Of a stretch of DNA of 64,000 bases, positions 32,773 to 42,050 are shown one piece after another. Both the position numbers and the translations under genes were made by a program. Position 1 is the first letter of the stretch. Each line of letters begins with the position of its first letter. The stretch is from Streptomyces sp. NBC_00224 (GTDB lineage: Bacteria > Actinomycetota > Actinomycetes > Streptomycetales > Streptomycetaceae): NCBI RefSeq assembly GCF_041435195.1, contig NZ_CP108106.1, positions 8,073,001 to 8,137,000 of the forward strand. Reading direction: 5' to 3'. The notes beneath the pieces are model-generated. The model saw nothing but the letters and a program-made list of their open reading frames with translations, did no database searches and was not told the DNA's origin.

Positions 32773-34617
32773 ATGTGCGGAATCACTGGATGGGTGTCGT
32801 ACGACGGTGACCTCACCGGACGGCGTCACCTGCTCGAACGGATGACGGCCACGATGACCGGCCGCGGGCCCGACGCGGGCGGCACCTGGTCCGACCGCCA
32901 CGCGGCGCTCGGCCACCGCCGGCTGTCCATCATCGACCTGGCCGGCGGCGCCCAGCCGATGACCGCCACCACCGCCGACGGCACGGTGGCGCTGACCTAC
33001 AGCGGCGAGGTCTACAACTTCCGCGAGCTGCGCGCCGAACTGCGCGCCCGCGGCCACCGGTTCACCACCGCGAGCGACACCGAGGTGGTGCTGCGCGGCT
33101 ACCTCGAATGGGGCGACGCGCTCGTCGACCGCCTCACCGGCATGTACGCCTTCGGCCTGTGGGACGGCCGCACCGAGCGGCTGCTCCTGGTCCGTGACCG
33201 GCTCGGGATCAAGCCCCTGTACTTCCACCCCACGCCCGACGGAGTGATCTTCGGGTCCGAGCCCAAGGCGCTGCTCGCCCACCCGGACGTCCGCGCCGTC
33301 GTGGAGCTCGACGGACTGCGGGAGATCATGCTCGGCGTCAAGACACCCGGCGCCGCCGTCTGGAAGGGCATGCGCGAGCTCCCGCCGGCCCATCTGGCCG
33401 TGCTCGACCGCGCGGGGCTGCGCGAGCGGTCGTACTGGCAGCTGCGGGCAACCGAGCACACCGACGGCCGTGAGGTGACCGGCGGCCACCTGGCCGCGCT
33501 GCTCGAAGGTTCCGTGAGCGAGCAGCTCGTCGCCGACGTACCGCTGTGCACCCTGCTGTCCGGGGGACTCGACTCCAGCGCCATCACCGGTCTTGCCGCC
33601 CGTGAACTCGCCTACGGCGGCGAGCCGCTGCGCTCCTTCTCCGTCGACTTCGTCGGCCACCAGGAGCACTTCGTCCCCGACGGACACAACGTGAGCCCCG
33701 ACACCGCTTACGCCCAGGCCGTCGCCGATCACGTGGGCGCCCGCCACACCAACCTCGTCCTGGACCCGGCGGCCCTCGCCGACGAGGAGGTCCGGCGCGC
33801 CTGTGTGGCGGCCCGGGACCTCCCTGTGGGCCGGGGCGACATGGACCACTCGCTGCTGCTGCTCTTCCGCGCGGTGCGCGCGCACTCGACCGTCGCGCTG
33901 TCCGGTGAGGGCGCCGACGAGATGTTCGGCGGGTACTGGTGGTTCCACGACCCGGCGATCAGCGCGAGCACGGGCTTCCCCTGGCTGACCGCCGCCACGG
34001 GCCGTGCCCGGCAGGACCGCGGGTTCCTGCGGGCCGATCTGCAAAAGGCCCTGGAGATACCGGAGTTCGCCGAGCAGCGCTACCGCGAGGCGATCGCCGC
34101 GGCGCCCGTCCTCGACGGCGAGAGCGCGGACCGGCGCAGAGCACGTGAACTGCTGTACCTCCACGTCACGCGCAGCCTCGGCGGGATGCTCGACCGCAAG
34201 GACCGGCTCAGCATGGCCGCCGGGCTGGAGGTCAGGGTGCCCTTCTGCGACCACCGGATCGTCGAGTACGCGTACAACATCCCCTGGCCCCTGCACGTCT
34301 TCGACGGGCGGGAGAAGAGCATCCTGCGCGAGGCCACCCGCCACGTCGTGCCGGAGGTCGTCCAGCGCCGCACCAAGAGCCCGTACCCCATGACGCAGGA
34401 CATCCGCTATGTCGAGGCACTGCAACGCCAGGCCCGGGACGTCCTGGCGGAGCGGGACGCCGCGGTCTTCGCCCTGGTGGACCGGCAGGCCGCGATACGA
34501 GCCGCCGGCACGCCCTGGAACACGTCCGCGAACGCACCGGGACAGCGCCTGCTGCTGGAGAAGCTCCTCGACCTGCACGTCTGGCTCGACCTGTACAAGC
34601 CCGAGCTGAAGATCTGA
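32773..34617 (+). CDS. Asparagine synthetase-like amidotransferase (glutamine-hydrolysing)
   Basis: A 614-aa AsnB-type enzyme. The glutaminase domain starts with the obligatory Cys (MCGITGW), with the usual RLSIID and SDTEVVLRGY segments. The synthetase half has the PP-loop LLSGGLDSSAITGL (~260) and SGEGADEMFGGY. It activates a carboxylate with ATP and supplies ammonia from glutamine, giving an amide. Within a biosynthetic cluster it may amidate the product or join an amine to it, rather than make asparagine. ATG 32773 is required, since Cys must be residue 2. It ends at a 17-bp terminator. Confidence 0.92.
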   Translation: MCGITGWVSYDGDLTGRRHLLERMTATMTGRGPDAGGTWSDRHAALGHRRLSIIDLAGGAQPMTATTADGTVALTYSGEVYNFRELRAELRARGHRFTTASDTEVVLRGYLEWGDALVDRLTGMYAFGLWDGRTERLLLVRDRLGIKPLYFHPTPDGVIFGSEPKALLAHPDVRAVVELDGLREIMLGVKTPGAAVWKGMRELPPAHLAVLDRAGLRERSYWQLRATEHTDGREVTGGHLAALLEGSVSEQLVADVPLCTLLSGGLDSSAITGLAARELAYGGEPLRSFSVDFVGHQEHFVPDGHNVSPDTAYAQAVADHVGARHTNLVLDPAALADEEVRRACVAARDLPVGRGDMDHSLLLLFRAVRAHSTVALSGEGADEMFGGYWWFHDPAISASTGFPWLTAATGRARQDRGFLRADLQKALEIPEFAEQRYREAIAAAPVLDGESADRRRARELLYLHVTRSLGGMLDRKDRLSMAAGLEVRVPFCDHRIVEYAYNIPWPLHVFDGREKSILREATRHVVPEVVQRRTKSPYPMTQDIRYVEALQRQARDVLAERDAAVFALVDRQAAIRAAGTPWNTSANAPGQRLLLEKLLDLHVWLDLYKPELKI

Positions 34618-34647
34618 GGCGGGATCCGCTCGCCCAACGGGCATGGA

Positions 34648-34684
34648 GAAGGCCCCGGTTCGGTCACACCGAACCGGGGCCTTC
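34648..34684. terminator. Bidirectional terminator between the asnB-like and acyl-CoA ligase genes
   Basis: A perfect 17-bp stem (GAAGGCCCCGGTTCGGT and its complement) with a 3-base loop. It lies between the convergent stops at 34617 and 34702. Confidence 0.95.
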
Positions 34685-34701
34685 CCCATGTGCTGCGGGT
34701 T

Positions 34702-36540
34702 CTACTCGTAGAGGGATTCGTACAGTTCGCGGAAGCGGGCGTGCACGACGGGGCGCGCGACCTTCATGGAGACCGTCAGCTCTCCGGTCGCCATGCTGAG
34801 GTCGCGGTCGAGCACGTGGAACGCCTTGGCGCGGAAGTACTCCTGCAGCGTGGCGTTGGCGGCCTCCAGCGCGCGGCCCATCTCCTCACGCAGGAGCGGC
34901 TGGGCGGCCAGGGTGCGCACATCGGTGGGCAGACCCCGTTCGGCGGCCCACTGCGCGGCCCGCTCCGCGTCGAGCGTGAGAAGCGCGACCAGGTGCGGTT
35001 TGGTCTCGCCGTAGAGCACGGCCTGGGAGACGAGGGGGTGGGTGCGCAACTCCCGCTCCAGCGGATGGGGCGTGACGGCCATGCCGTTGGAGAGCTGGAT
35101 GAGCTCCTTCTTGCGGCCGGTCAGGCGCAGATAGCCGTCCTGGTCCAGCTCGCCGAGGTCGCCGGTGTACAGCCAGCCGTCGCGGACGGCGCCGAACTCG
35201 CCCTCGTCGTAACCCCAGTAACCGCGGAAGACGTGGTCGCCCTTGATGAGGACCTCGCCGTCCTCGCTGATGGCTATCTCGACCCCGGGCAGGGGTTTGC
35301 CGACGGTGCCCAGACGGTTGTCGCCGGGGGAGTTGGAGGTCGCGGCGGCCGCAGTCTCGGTCATTCCATAGCACTCGACCAGGGGAAGCCCGCAGCCGAC
35401 GAAGAAGGACAGGATGTCGGGGGAGACCGGTGCGCCCGACACGGTCGCGCGGCGCAGATTGCCGCCGAAGCGCTCGCGCACCGCGGCGAAGAGGGTGCTG
35501 TCGGCGTGGTCGAACCACCTCTGGAGGTCGTCCGGCACCGGTTCACCCGCGGCGCGCATCCGGCGCACGCGCAGCCCGGCACGCGCCGCGTCGATCAGCT
35601 CGGCACGCCCGGCGGCGGAGCGCGAAGCCAGGACCGACCGGTAGACCATCTCCAGTGCGAGGGGAACGAGCGGGACGATGGCGGGCGAGGCCGCCCGCAG
35701 TTCCGCCGGCATCCGGTCGGGCGAGCTCCCGCTGAAGCTGGAGAAGGTATAGCCGGACCACCAGCTGAGCAGTTGCATGAGCAGGGCGATGGTGTGGGGG
35801 CCGGTGACGACGAAGACGGTGCCGTGCGAGGTGTCCGGCTCGTCCGGTGCGCGCTGTGGTGGCGCGGGATGGGCCCGCAGGACCGCCACGTAGTTGCGGT
35901 GGGAGAGTGCACACCCCTTTTTCGGGCCGGTGGTTCCCGAGGTGTAGATGATGACCAGCAGGTCGTCGGGTGTGACTGCGGCGCGCCGCCGGGCGAGTGC
36001 GGCGGCGGGCACCGCGTGGGAGCCGGCGGCGCGCAGTTCGGCGAGCGTCGTCGGCGGGATGTCAGTGCCGGGCTCCTGGTCGATCACGATGATGTGGCGC
36101 AGCCCCGGCAGATCGGGCAGGGCGGTGCGCAGCTTGGCGAGTTGCTCGTCGTCCTCGCAGATGATCGCTTTCGCGTCGCAGTCGTTGACGACGTGGACGA
36201 TCTCTTCGGGGACCGTGGTGGGCAGCAGCGACACCAGGACCAGGCCGCAGGAGGCGGCGGCCAGGAGGGTGAGGGTCCACTCGGGGCGCAGCCGGCTCTG
36301 GATCGCCACCCGGTCGCCGGGGGCGAGGCCCAGGGCCATCAGGCCGCGAGCGATCTCGTCGGTGGCTTCGCGGGCCTCGGTGAAGGTGAGCTGCCGCGGG
36401 GTTCCCCCGGCGGTGCGCCAGCGCAGGGCCGGGGCGTGCGGCCATCGTTCGGCGCCACGGGGCGCGAGGTCCGCGAGGGTGAGGGGTGTGGTGGGTGTCA
36501 TTGGCGTCGGCGGTGTCGTCGGTATCGGCGGCGTCTTCAT
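34702..36540 (-). CDS. Long-chain acyl-CoA/acyl-ACP ligase (AMP-forming)
   Basis: A 612-aa ANL-superfamily enzyme. It shows the P-loop-like VIIYTSGTTGPKKGCALSH (~210), YGMTET (~400), GWLYTGDLG (~490) and LTGRKKELI (~507). The length and the C-terminal half fit long-chain fatty-acyl ligases. It activates a carboxylic acid as acyl-AMP and passes it to CoA or a carrier protein. The start is a Pro/Thr-rich run; ATG 36540 follows GGGGAG and overlaps the regulator's stop, but ATG 36500 is possible. It could load a starter or re-activate the released chain. Confidence 0.9.
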   Translation of the reverse strand: MKTPPIPTTPPTPMTPTTPLTLADLAPRGAERWPHAPALRWRTAGGTPRQLTFTEAREATDEIARGLMALGLAPGDRVAIQSRLRPEWTLTLLAAASCGLVLVSLLPTTVPEEIVHVVNDCDAKAIICEDDEQLAKLRTALPDLPGLRHIIVIDQEPGTDIPPTTLAELRAAGSHAVPAAALARRRAAVTPDDLLVIIYTSGTTGPKKGCALSHRNYVAVLRAHPAPPQRAPDEPDTSHGTVFVVTGPHTIALLMQLLSWWSGYTFSSFSGSSPDRMPAELRAASPAIVPLVPLALEMVYRSVLASRSAAGRAELIDAARAGLRVRRMRAAGEPVPDDLQRWFDHADSTLFAAVRERFGGNLRRATVSGAPVSPDILSFFVGCGLPLVECYGMTETAAAATSNSPGDNRLGTVGKPLPGVEIAISEDGEVLIKGDHVFRGYWGYDEGEFGAVRDGWLYTGDLGELDQDGYLRLTGRKKELIQLSNGMAVTPHPLERELRTHPLVSQAVLYGETKPHLVALLTLDAERAAQWAAERGLPTDVRTLAAQPLLREEMGRALEAANATLQEYFRAKAFHVLDRDLSMATGELTVSMKVARPVVHARFRELYESLYE

Positions 36541-37163
36541 CGGGTCCACTCCCCGCCCGGCGCACAGCGGTTGGCGGCCTGGGCGTCCGGCTGGGTGTCG
36601 AGCATGTAGCCCTTGCCCCACACCGTCTTGATCACCAGGCCGAGCGGGGCGAGGCGGCGGCGCAGGCGCAGGACGCGCACGTCCAGCGCGTTGCGGCGGG
36701 GCATCTCGCCCGCGGGCCACATCCGCCGTGTCAGGTCCTCGCGGCCGACGGTCCCGCGGTACGAGGAGAGCAGCACCGCGACCAGATCGGCCTCGCCCTG
36801 CCCGAGCGGCACGGCCTGATCGGCGAAGTGCAGGATGCCGTGCTGGTCGAGCACCGGGTCGCGGGGCGCCGCCCGCACTTGCAGCGCGGCCTGCCGCGCG
36901 TGGACGTCCTGGGGATCGGCGGGAGTGCGGATCCAGTCCTCCAGCTGGTCGACGCAGTGCGGGGGCGGTGCGGTCGGCGCGACCAGCAGCAGACGGGGAA
37001 CCCCTTGGGCGCGGCACTGGTCGAGCTGGTGCGCCTGCTCGGGCCAGCGCAGGATGCGGACGGGCCCGAGCGAGGTGTGCGAGGGCGCGCCGGGGGCGGG
37101 GCGGCCATAAGGCGGCAGGCGGTGGGGGCGGGGCGGGCTGGGGAGGGTGAGCGGGAGAGTCAC
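36537..37163 (-). CDS. Winged-helix (OmpR/PhoB-type) DNA-binding protein without a receiver domain
   Basis: A 208-aa protein. Residues ~115-195 form a trans_reg_C winged helix: DLVAVLLSSYRGTVGREDLT, then NALDVRVLRLRRRLAPLGL and VWGKGYMLD. The N-terminal ~100 residues contain no phosphoacceptor Asp pattern and are proline-rich, so this is not a conventional response regulator. GTG 37163 follows AAGGAAGG. Its stop overlaps the acyl-CoA ligase start, so regulator and enzyme are co-translated. It probably controls part of the cluster. Confidence 0.8.
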   Translation of the reverse strand: MTLPLTLPSPPRPHRLPPYGRPAPGAPSHTSLGPVRILRWPEQAHQLDQCRAQGVPRLLLVAPTAPPPHCVDQLEDWIRTPADPQDVHARQAALQVRAAPRDPVLDQHGILHFADQAVPLGQGEADLVAVLLSSYRGTVGREDLTRRMWPAGEMPRRNALDVRVLRLRRRLAPLGLVIKTVWGKGYMLDTQPDAQAANRCAPGGEWTR

Positions 37164-37266
37164 GGTTGCCTTCCTTGGATGAGGGAGGTGATCGGCTGGG
37201 TCCGTGAAACGGGGGAGGCTGCCCGGGGCGATACCGGGCGGGGAGAGGGGGTGCGCGGCACGGACT

Positions 37267-38433
37267 TCACACAATCCGTTCGCGGGCGCGGATTCCAGAG
37301 GAACGGCTGTGCCCTGGGTGTGCCTGCGTGGGCACGGCCCCGGTCGGTGTGGTGTCGTACGTGAACGCGTGGCGAATGAGGGTTTCCAGCTCGGTGAGCT
37401 CCTCGTGGGGCGAGGGGTGTCCCGAGGGCGTGGGGGTGTGGCCGGGCCGTTGGCGGGGTGCGTCGTGAGCTCGCCCCAGCAGCGTGCGGGCCGCCCTGCG
37501 GCCGGCGTCCACGAGGGACGGCAGCGGGGAGTCGGTTCGCGAGGGCGGGTGGGGCGGCAGATCGGCCGGGGCCAGCAGCCGCAGGGCGTTGGCCGGGGCT
37601 CCCTGGCCCATCTGCTGGGCGGCCAGGAGCACCAGGGCCCAGCGGCCGAGCTCGTGGTCGTGGATCAGGGCGGCGGCCCTGAGAGCAGCGACGTAGGCCG
37701 CTTGTGCGCGTGCCTGGTCGTCGAGTTCGTACGCGAGCAGTCCGCTCAGACACGCGGCGCGGGCCGCGGCCGACAGCAGCCGGGTGCCCAACTCCGGTCC
37801 GTAGCAGGCGGTGTGGAGCAGCTCGGTGACCACGCGCAGCTCCGCGTCCGCCAGGAGACGGTTGGTCGAGGGCGCCTCGGTGGGACACAGCCGTCGGAGC
37901 TGGCGGTGGCGGGCTTCCAGGGCGGCCACGGTGGCGTCGGCCAGCGGGTGGCCCTCGCGTTCCGGCGGCGACGGCGGTGTACGGGTCAACTCCTGCCAGT
38001 GCACGACCAGTTGGTCCAGTGGAGCCGCGCAGACGGTGAAGAGGCCGTCGTCGAGGGCGAGGCCCTGCTGGGAGCGGGCCAGGGCGCGCAGGGAGCGCAG
38101 GGTTTCCTCGGCTGTCCAGGGGGCGCAGAGCGGCACGGACGATCCCCCGGCGATGTGCAGCCAGTGCGGCCAGCCGAGGCGGAGCACCTCGGAGCGGGGC
38201 ACACCGTGGAGGCGGGCGATCGTGAACTGCGCGGTCAGTTCCGGGGTCACCTTGCCCGACTCCCAGCGGGCGACCTTCTCGCGGCGTGCGGCCATGCTGC
38301 CGAAGCCGAGTTCCGCGTGCTTGCGTGCGACGAGCTGGGCGTAGCCGGCGTGGGAGAGGCCCTCCTTCCTGCGCAGCGAGGAGAGCGGGTGGGCGAGCGG
38401 GCTCTTGCGTGTGGGGCACATCGGCAGGCACAT
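37267..38433 (-). CDS. XRE-type helix-turn-helix regulator with a helical-repeat C-terminus
   Basis: A 388-aa protein. The N-terminal ~10-70 residues fit a lambda-repressor-like HTH: SSLRRKEGLSHAGYAQLVAR and KVARWESGKVTPE. The remaining ~300 residues are alpha-helical, Ala- and Leu-rich and TPR-like (ARAACLSGLLAYELDDQARA). This layout is common in Streptomyces regulators near secondary-metabolite genes. The start is uncertain: ATG 38433 or 38421, neither with a good ribosome site. It lies upstream of the winged-helix gene in the same direction. Confidence 0.8.
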   Translation of the reverse strand: MCLPMCPTRKSPLAHPLSSLRRKEGLSHAGYAQLVARKHAELGFGSMAARREKVARWESGKVTPELTAQFTIARLHGVPRSEVLRLGWPHWLHIAGGSSVPLCAPWTAEETLRSLRALARSQQGLALDDGLFTVCAAPLDQLVVHWQELTRTPPSPPEREGHPLADATVAALEARHRQLRRLCPTEAPSTNRLLADAELRVVTELLHTACYGPELGTRLLSAAARAACLSGLLAYELDDQARAQAAYVAALRAAALIHDHELGRWALVLLAAQQMGQGAPANALRLLAPADLPPHPPSRTDSPLPSLVDAGRRAARTLLGRAHDAPRQRPGHTPTPSGHPSPHEELTELETLIRHAFTYDTTPTGAVPTQAHPGHSRSSGIRARERIV

Positions 38434-38805
38434 CTCGTGGGGGGTGGGGGATGGGCTGCCGGTGGGAGGCGCTGTGCCCGGCCCGTTCGGCAGCCCGTGT
38501 CTTCGAGACTGGCAGCGGCCGTACGCCGTGTCCCTACGGTCCCCACCACAGAGATTCGCGGGGCGGCGCCGCGGCGAGGCTTCGGTACCGAAGGTGTGCG
38601 CCGCATGGGAAGGGCCCGGTCCGGCCCTGTCGCAGGCCGGTCGCGGTCGCGGCCTTGTCCGGATTACCCGCGGGTACGGAGACGTGCTGTCCGCAGCGGC
38701 CGCAGGCAGCCAGGGCCCTGCTGACCAGGACCGGAGCAATCCGGATGACGGCGCCGCGCCCCCGGCCGCACCCGCCCGGTGATCCCCCCGGGCTCTGTGC
38801 CGCTG
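38434..38805. other. Gene-free region upstream of the XRE regulator
   Basis: About 372 bp between the XRE gene start and the stop of the LuxR-type gene, both on the minus strand. I see no supported gene. A 10-bp palindrome ACCCGCGGGT lies near 38669. It should hold the XRE promoter, but no clear consensus pair was found. Confidence 0.45.
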
Positions 38806-39375
38806 TCAACCCTGTCGGTGCCCATCGGCCGAGGAGACGGTGAACTGCATGATCAGACCCGCTCGTTCGGCGAGTACGGCGGCCTGGACACGGTTGACCC
38901 CGCCGAGTTTGCCGAGGATCGCGCTCACATGGTCCTTGACCGTGCCGTGGGCGAGGTGCATGTGCTCGGCGATCTCGGCGTTGGACAGACCGTGCCCGAG
39001 CAGGGCGACCACTTCCCGCTCGCGGTCGGTCAGCCGGTGTATGGCGCGCTTGGCGGCCTGGGCGTGCCCCACGACCCCCGTGAAGCCCTCGACAACGGTG
39101 CCGGTGATGCGCGAGGCCCAGGGGTGCCGTGCTCCGGCCATGGTCAATGCCTCCGGCGGGGGCTGCCCGGCCTCGGGATCTCTGAGCCGGACGTTCAGCA
39201 GCAGCACATCGGGGCGGCGCGGCGGAGCGGTGTTGCCGCAGGAAGGGGTGGTGGTGTCAGCGGCTGTCACCTCCATGGAGGTGACAGCCGCCAAGACCGC
39301 CCGTAGTCCCGATTCGACCAGTTGCCCGTCATTGACGACGACGACCCGGATGATCTCTTCGTCTGCTGGCTCCAC
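38806..39375 (-). CDS. LuxR-type regulator with a shortened, degenerate receiver domain
   Basis: A 189-aa protein built like a NarL/FixJ response regulator. The C-terminal HTH is intact: LTDREREVVALLGHGLSNAE then HGTVKDHVSAILGKLGGVNR. The N-terminal domain starts like a receiver (IRVVVVNDGQLVESGLRAVL), but one acidic-pocket Asp is Asn, and the phosphoacceptor Asp is also Asn in PDVLLLNVRL. The later receiver strands are missing. Control by phosphorylation is therefore unlikely. Its HTH is close to that of the regulator at 49069. Its coding sequence holds a perfect 32-bp palindrome at 39260-39291. Confidence 0.85.
   Translation of the reverse strand: MEPADEEIIRVVVVNDGQLVESGLRAVLAAVTSMEVTAADTTTPSCGNTAPPRRPDVLLLNVRLRDPEAGQPPPEALTMAGARHPWASRITGTVVEGFTGVVGHAQAAKRAIHRLTDREREVVALLGHGLSNAEIAEHMHLAHGTVKDHVSAILGKLGGVNRVQAAVLAERAGLIMQFTVSSADGHRQG
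39260..39291. repeat. Perfect 32-bp palindrome inside the LuxR-type gene
   Basis: Both arms are GCGGCTGTCACCTCCA, meeting with no spacer. It lies about 85-115 bases inside the coding sequence and encodes Ala-Val-Thr-Ser-Met-Glu-Val-Thr-Ala. It could be an intragenic operator for autoregulation or an mRNA hairpin. Confidence 0.8.
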
Positions 39376-39570
39376 GTACCGACTCTATGGCGGGCCCCGG
39401 TGGACCGCCTGTGCTGGAAGCACCTGGTGACCCCGCCGACCGGCGGGGCGATTGCCGCCGCTGGGCGGATTCAAACGGTGCCTGCCGCGCGTGACAGTGG
39501 TGTCTGGGGGGCGAACACGGCGCGTCGGCCCATCGGCAGGCGCGGACTCCGGAAGAAAGAGTGCCCCCCC

Positions 39571-40878
39571 ATGGCGCGTGAGCTCACCGCTCCCCGTGTG
39601 GCCATCGACCGCAGACGAAAGACACTGATCGCACGCAACGGCGCGTTCGCCCGTGCCTGGGCGGCACAACTGCTGAGCCAGAGTGCGACACGCATGTACC
39701 AGATGGGCGCCCTGTGGTGGCTCCTGGGACAGGTCGCCACCGGTGACCGGGGGCTCGCGTCAGGGCTGTTCCTGGTGTGCGCGGCTCTCCCACCCGTGGT
39801 CTTCGCCCCCCTCGTGGCGCGGGCGATGGCCACCCACCCCAGCCGCAGCGTGCTGGGCGCCGCGGTGCTCGGCGGTACGGCGCTGATGACGGTGCTGGCG
39901 GCCTGCGGGCTGCTGGTGGACATCCCCACACTGGCCGTGTATCCCGCGATGTTCGCGCTGGCTTCCTGCCAGGCGTTGTTCGACCCGTGTCTGACCAAGG
40001 CCATACCGGAACTGGTCGAGGACGAGGACATCGAGGACGCCACCGCGTTCGAGCAGTCGAGCTACTCCCTGGTCGGCATGGCCGGGGCCTTGTTCGGGGC
40101 GGTTCTGGTCGACTGGATCGGCCTGACCGGTGTGGTGCTGGTCAGCGCCTGCGCCTACGCGGCTGCGGCCGCCTTCGTGGCCACCGTCCGCCCGCGGCCC
40201 CAGGAAACCGGCTCGGGCGACAGCGTGGAGTCCGGCATCCTCCGGACGTGGCGCCGCCTCGCAGGCCTTCCGTTCGTCAGACTCGCCCTGATCTGCTTCG
40301 CGGCGGCCAACTTCTTCATCACAGCCACCTTCGTCGTCCTCCCGCTGTACACGAAGAACGTGCTGCACGCGCCGGCCCTCACCCTGGGGCTCCTTGAGGG
40401 CGCGCTGTGGCTGGGCCTGCTGGTCGGTGTGTTCACCGGCAAGTACCTGCCCGGGCACCCCCGCCTCATCGGCAGCGGGTGCGTGGCGCTGTTCGGGACC
40501 GCGGTCCTCGTGCCGGCGCTCACCGCCGAGCGCGGCGCGGTGCTGGCCGCCCTGGCCGTCGCGGGCTGGGCCGTGGGGGCGACCAACGTGGTGTTCGTCG
40601 CGGCCTTCCAGCGCGCCGTGCCGGCCGAGGCCAAGGCCGCGTTCTTCGCGGCGATGCTGGCCCTCCTCGGCGCCGGCTTCCCGGTGGCCGCCTTCTTCTT
40701 CGGCCTGGCCGGAGATCTGGTCCCGCCCCAGGCCCTCTTCCTCATCCAGGCCGCCGGTCTGCTGCCCATCGCCGCCGTCCTGGCGCTGCGCGGCCGCTCG
40801 GCCTCCCATCCCGTCCCCGGGCACTCCCACCTCCACGAGCAGGACCCGAGCACCCAGAACCAGAAGGAATCGCGATGA
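39571..40878 (+). CDS. MFS exporter (DHA3/EntS-like)
   Basis: A 435-aa membrane protein with 11-12 hydrophobic helices. The first is ARAWAAQLLSQSATRMYQMG, a start typical of the MFS_3/EntS-MacB-efflux type rather than of EmrB. A central charged loop around residue 210 divides two six-helix halves. The C-terminus is a short His/Asn-rich tail. ATG 39571 lies after GGAAGAAAGAG, with long spacing. It is the first gene of the plus-strand reductase operon and overlaps the next gene (ATGA), so export of that operon's product is likely. Confidence 0.88.
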   Translation: MARELTAPRVAIDRRRKTLIARNGAFARAWAAQLLSQSATRMYQMGALWWLLGQVATGDRGLASGLFLVCAALPPVVFAPLVARAMATHPSRSVLGAAVLGGTALMTVLAACGLLVDIPTLAVYPAMFALASCQALFDPCLTKAIPELVEDEDIEDATAFEQSSYSLVGMAGALFGAVLVDWIGLTGVVLVSACAYAAAAAFVATVRPRPQETGSGDSVESGILRTWRRLAGLPFVRLALICFAAANFFITATFVVLPLYTKNVLHAPALTLGLLEGALWLGLLVGVFTGKYLPGHPRLIGSGCVALFGTAVLVPALTAERGAVLAALAVAGWAVGATNVVFVAAFQRAVPAEAKAAFFAAMLALLGAGFPVAAFFFGLAGDLVPPQALFLIQAAGLLPIAAVLALRGRSASHPVPGHSHLHEQDPSTQNQKESR

Positions 40879-42047
40879 CCGCCACACTGGCCCGGCCCAC
40901 TCCGCGCACCAGGGTCCTCGTCGACACCGCCGCCGTCGGCGACGTGGCCGCGCTGCGGAGTCTGTACCAGGCGGTATACGGCGACTGCTATCCGCTGCGG
41001 CTGGGCACGGACCCGGTCGCGATGGCAGCCGCCATGACCGATCCCGCCGTGGAGTGGCGGGTCGCCCGCGACATGGCGACCGGTGAAGTGGTCGGCTCGG
41101 CACTGCTGCGCAGCGATGTGCCGCTGCGTATCGGCAAGGTCGAGGGGATCGCCGTACACCCGGGCCACGCGGGCGCCGGGATCGCCGGTTCGCTGCTGGA
41201 GGCGCTCCTGGAGTCGGCGTTCGGCGCCGAGGGCCGCCTGGACTCGGTGTACGCCACCGCCCGGTGCGTCTCGTCGGCCCCGCAGCGGCTGCTGCTGCGG
41301 CACGGCTTCCATCCGCTGGGCGTGCTGCCAGGTGCGGTCACCCTGCGCGAGGTGGAGACCCTGGCCCTGCTGGTCCGCTACCGCGACGGGATCCCGGCCA
41401 ACCGCCGGGCGCCGGGAAGGGTGCCCAGGGAATTGGCGCCCCTGCTGGAAGCCGCTCGGAGCCACGGTGTCGCCTTCGACGACATCCACGCGGAGCCCGC
41501 GCCGGTCCCCTCGCGCACCCGGGCAGGCACCGACCTCCAGGTGAGCCACGACCCCGGGCTCGTCCTCCAGAGCTATGCGCGGACCCCCTCCGGGACGGCG
41601 CCCACCCTGCCGCTGCACCTCCCGAACACCCTGCTCACCTCGCCTGACGGTCGTTTCGAGGCGTACGCCGTCATCGACGCGATCGCGGGCAACGGCCTGC
41701 TTCTGGACGCTCACCCTTCGTCCGAGGAGCCCGAGGAGGCTCTCGGTGACGTCCTGCGGGCGATGGCCGACCGTGGAGCCGCGTACATCGAGGCGGTGCT
41801 TCCTCTGCACGACAGGAACCGGATAGAGCAGCACCTCGCGCACGGATTCACCCCCACCGCCCTCTACCCCGCGATGCGCCTCGAAGACGGGGTGTGGCAC
41901 GACTACGTCCTGCTCAGCCACACGGCCGCCCGGGTGGACGCGGACTCGCTCCGCGTCGATGACCGGTTCTCGCCGTACGTGAGACGGCACAGCCATGTCC
42001 GGGCCCCCGAGTGCCCGGATCCTTCCGACACCACGAAGCGAGGGTGA
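40875..42047 (+). CDS. GNAT-family acetyltransferase-like protein
   Basis: A 390-aa protein. The N-terminal ~20-160 residues form a GNAT domain with the acetyl-CoA loop in VHPGHAGAGIAGSLLEALLE and a following LLLRHGFHPLG. The C-terminal ~200 residues include EAVLPLHDRNRIEQHLAHGF, which looks like a second, degenerate GNAT half. The acceptor is unknown; acylation of an amine in the pathway or self-resistance are possible. It is co-translated with the exporter and lies four bases before the LuxE-like gene. Confidence 0.8.
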   Translation: MTATLARPTPRTRVLVDTAAVGDVAALRSLYQAVYGDCYPLRLGTDPVAMAAAMTDPAVEWRVARDMATGEVVGSALLRSDVPLRIGKVEGIAVHPGHAGAGIAGSLLEALLESAFGAEGRLDSVYATARCVSSAPQRLLLRHGFHPLGVLPGAVTLREVETLALLVRYRDGIPANRRAPGRVPRELAPLLEAARSHGVAFDDIHAEPAPVPSRTRAGTDLQVSHDPGLVLQSYARTPSGTAPTLPLHLPNTLLTSPDGRFEAYAVIDAIAGNGLLLDAHPSSEEPEEALGDVLRAMADRGAAYIEAVLPLHDRNRIEQHLAHGFTPTALYPAMRLEDGVWHDYVLLSHTAARVDADSLRVDDRFSPYVRRHSHVRAPECPDPSDTTKRG

Positions 42048-42050
42048 GCC

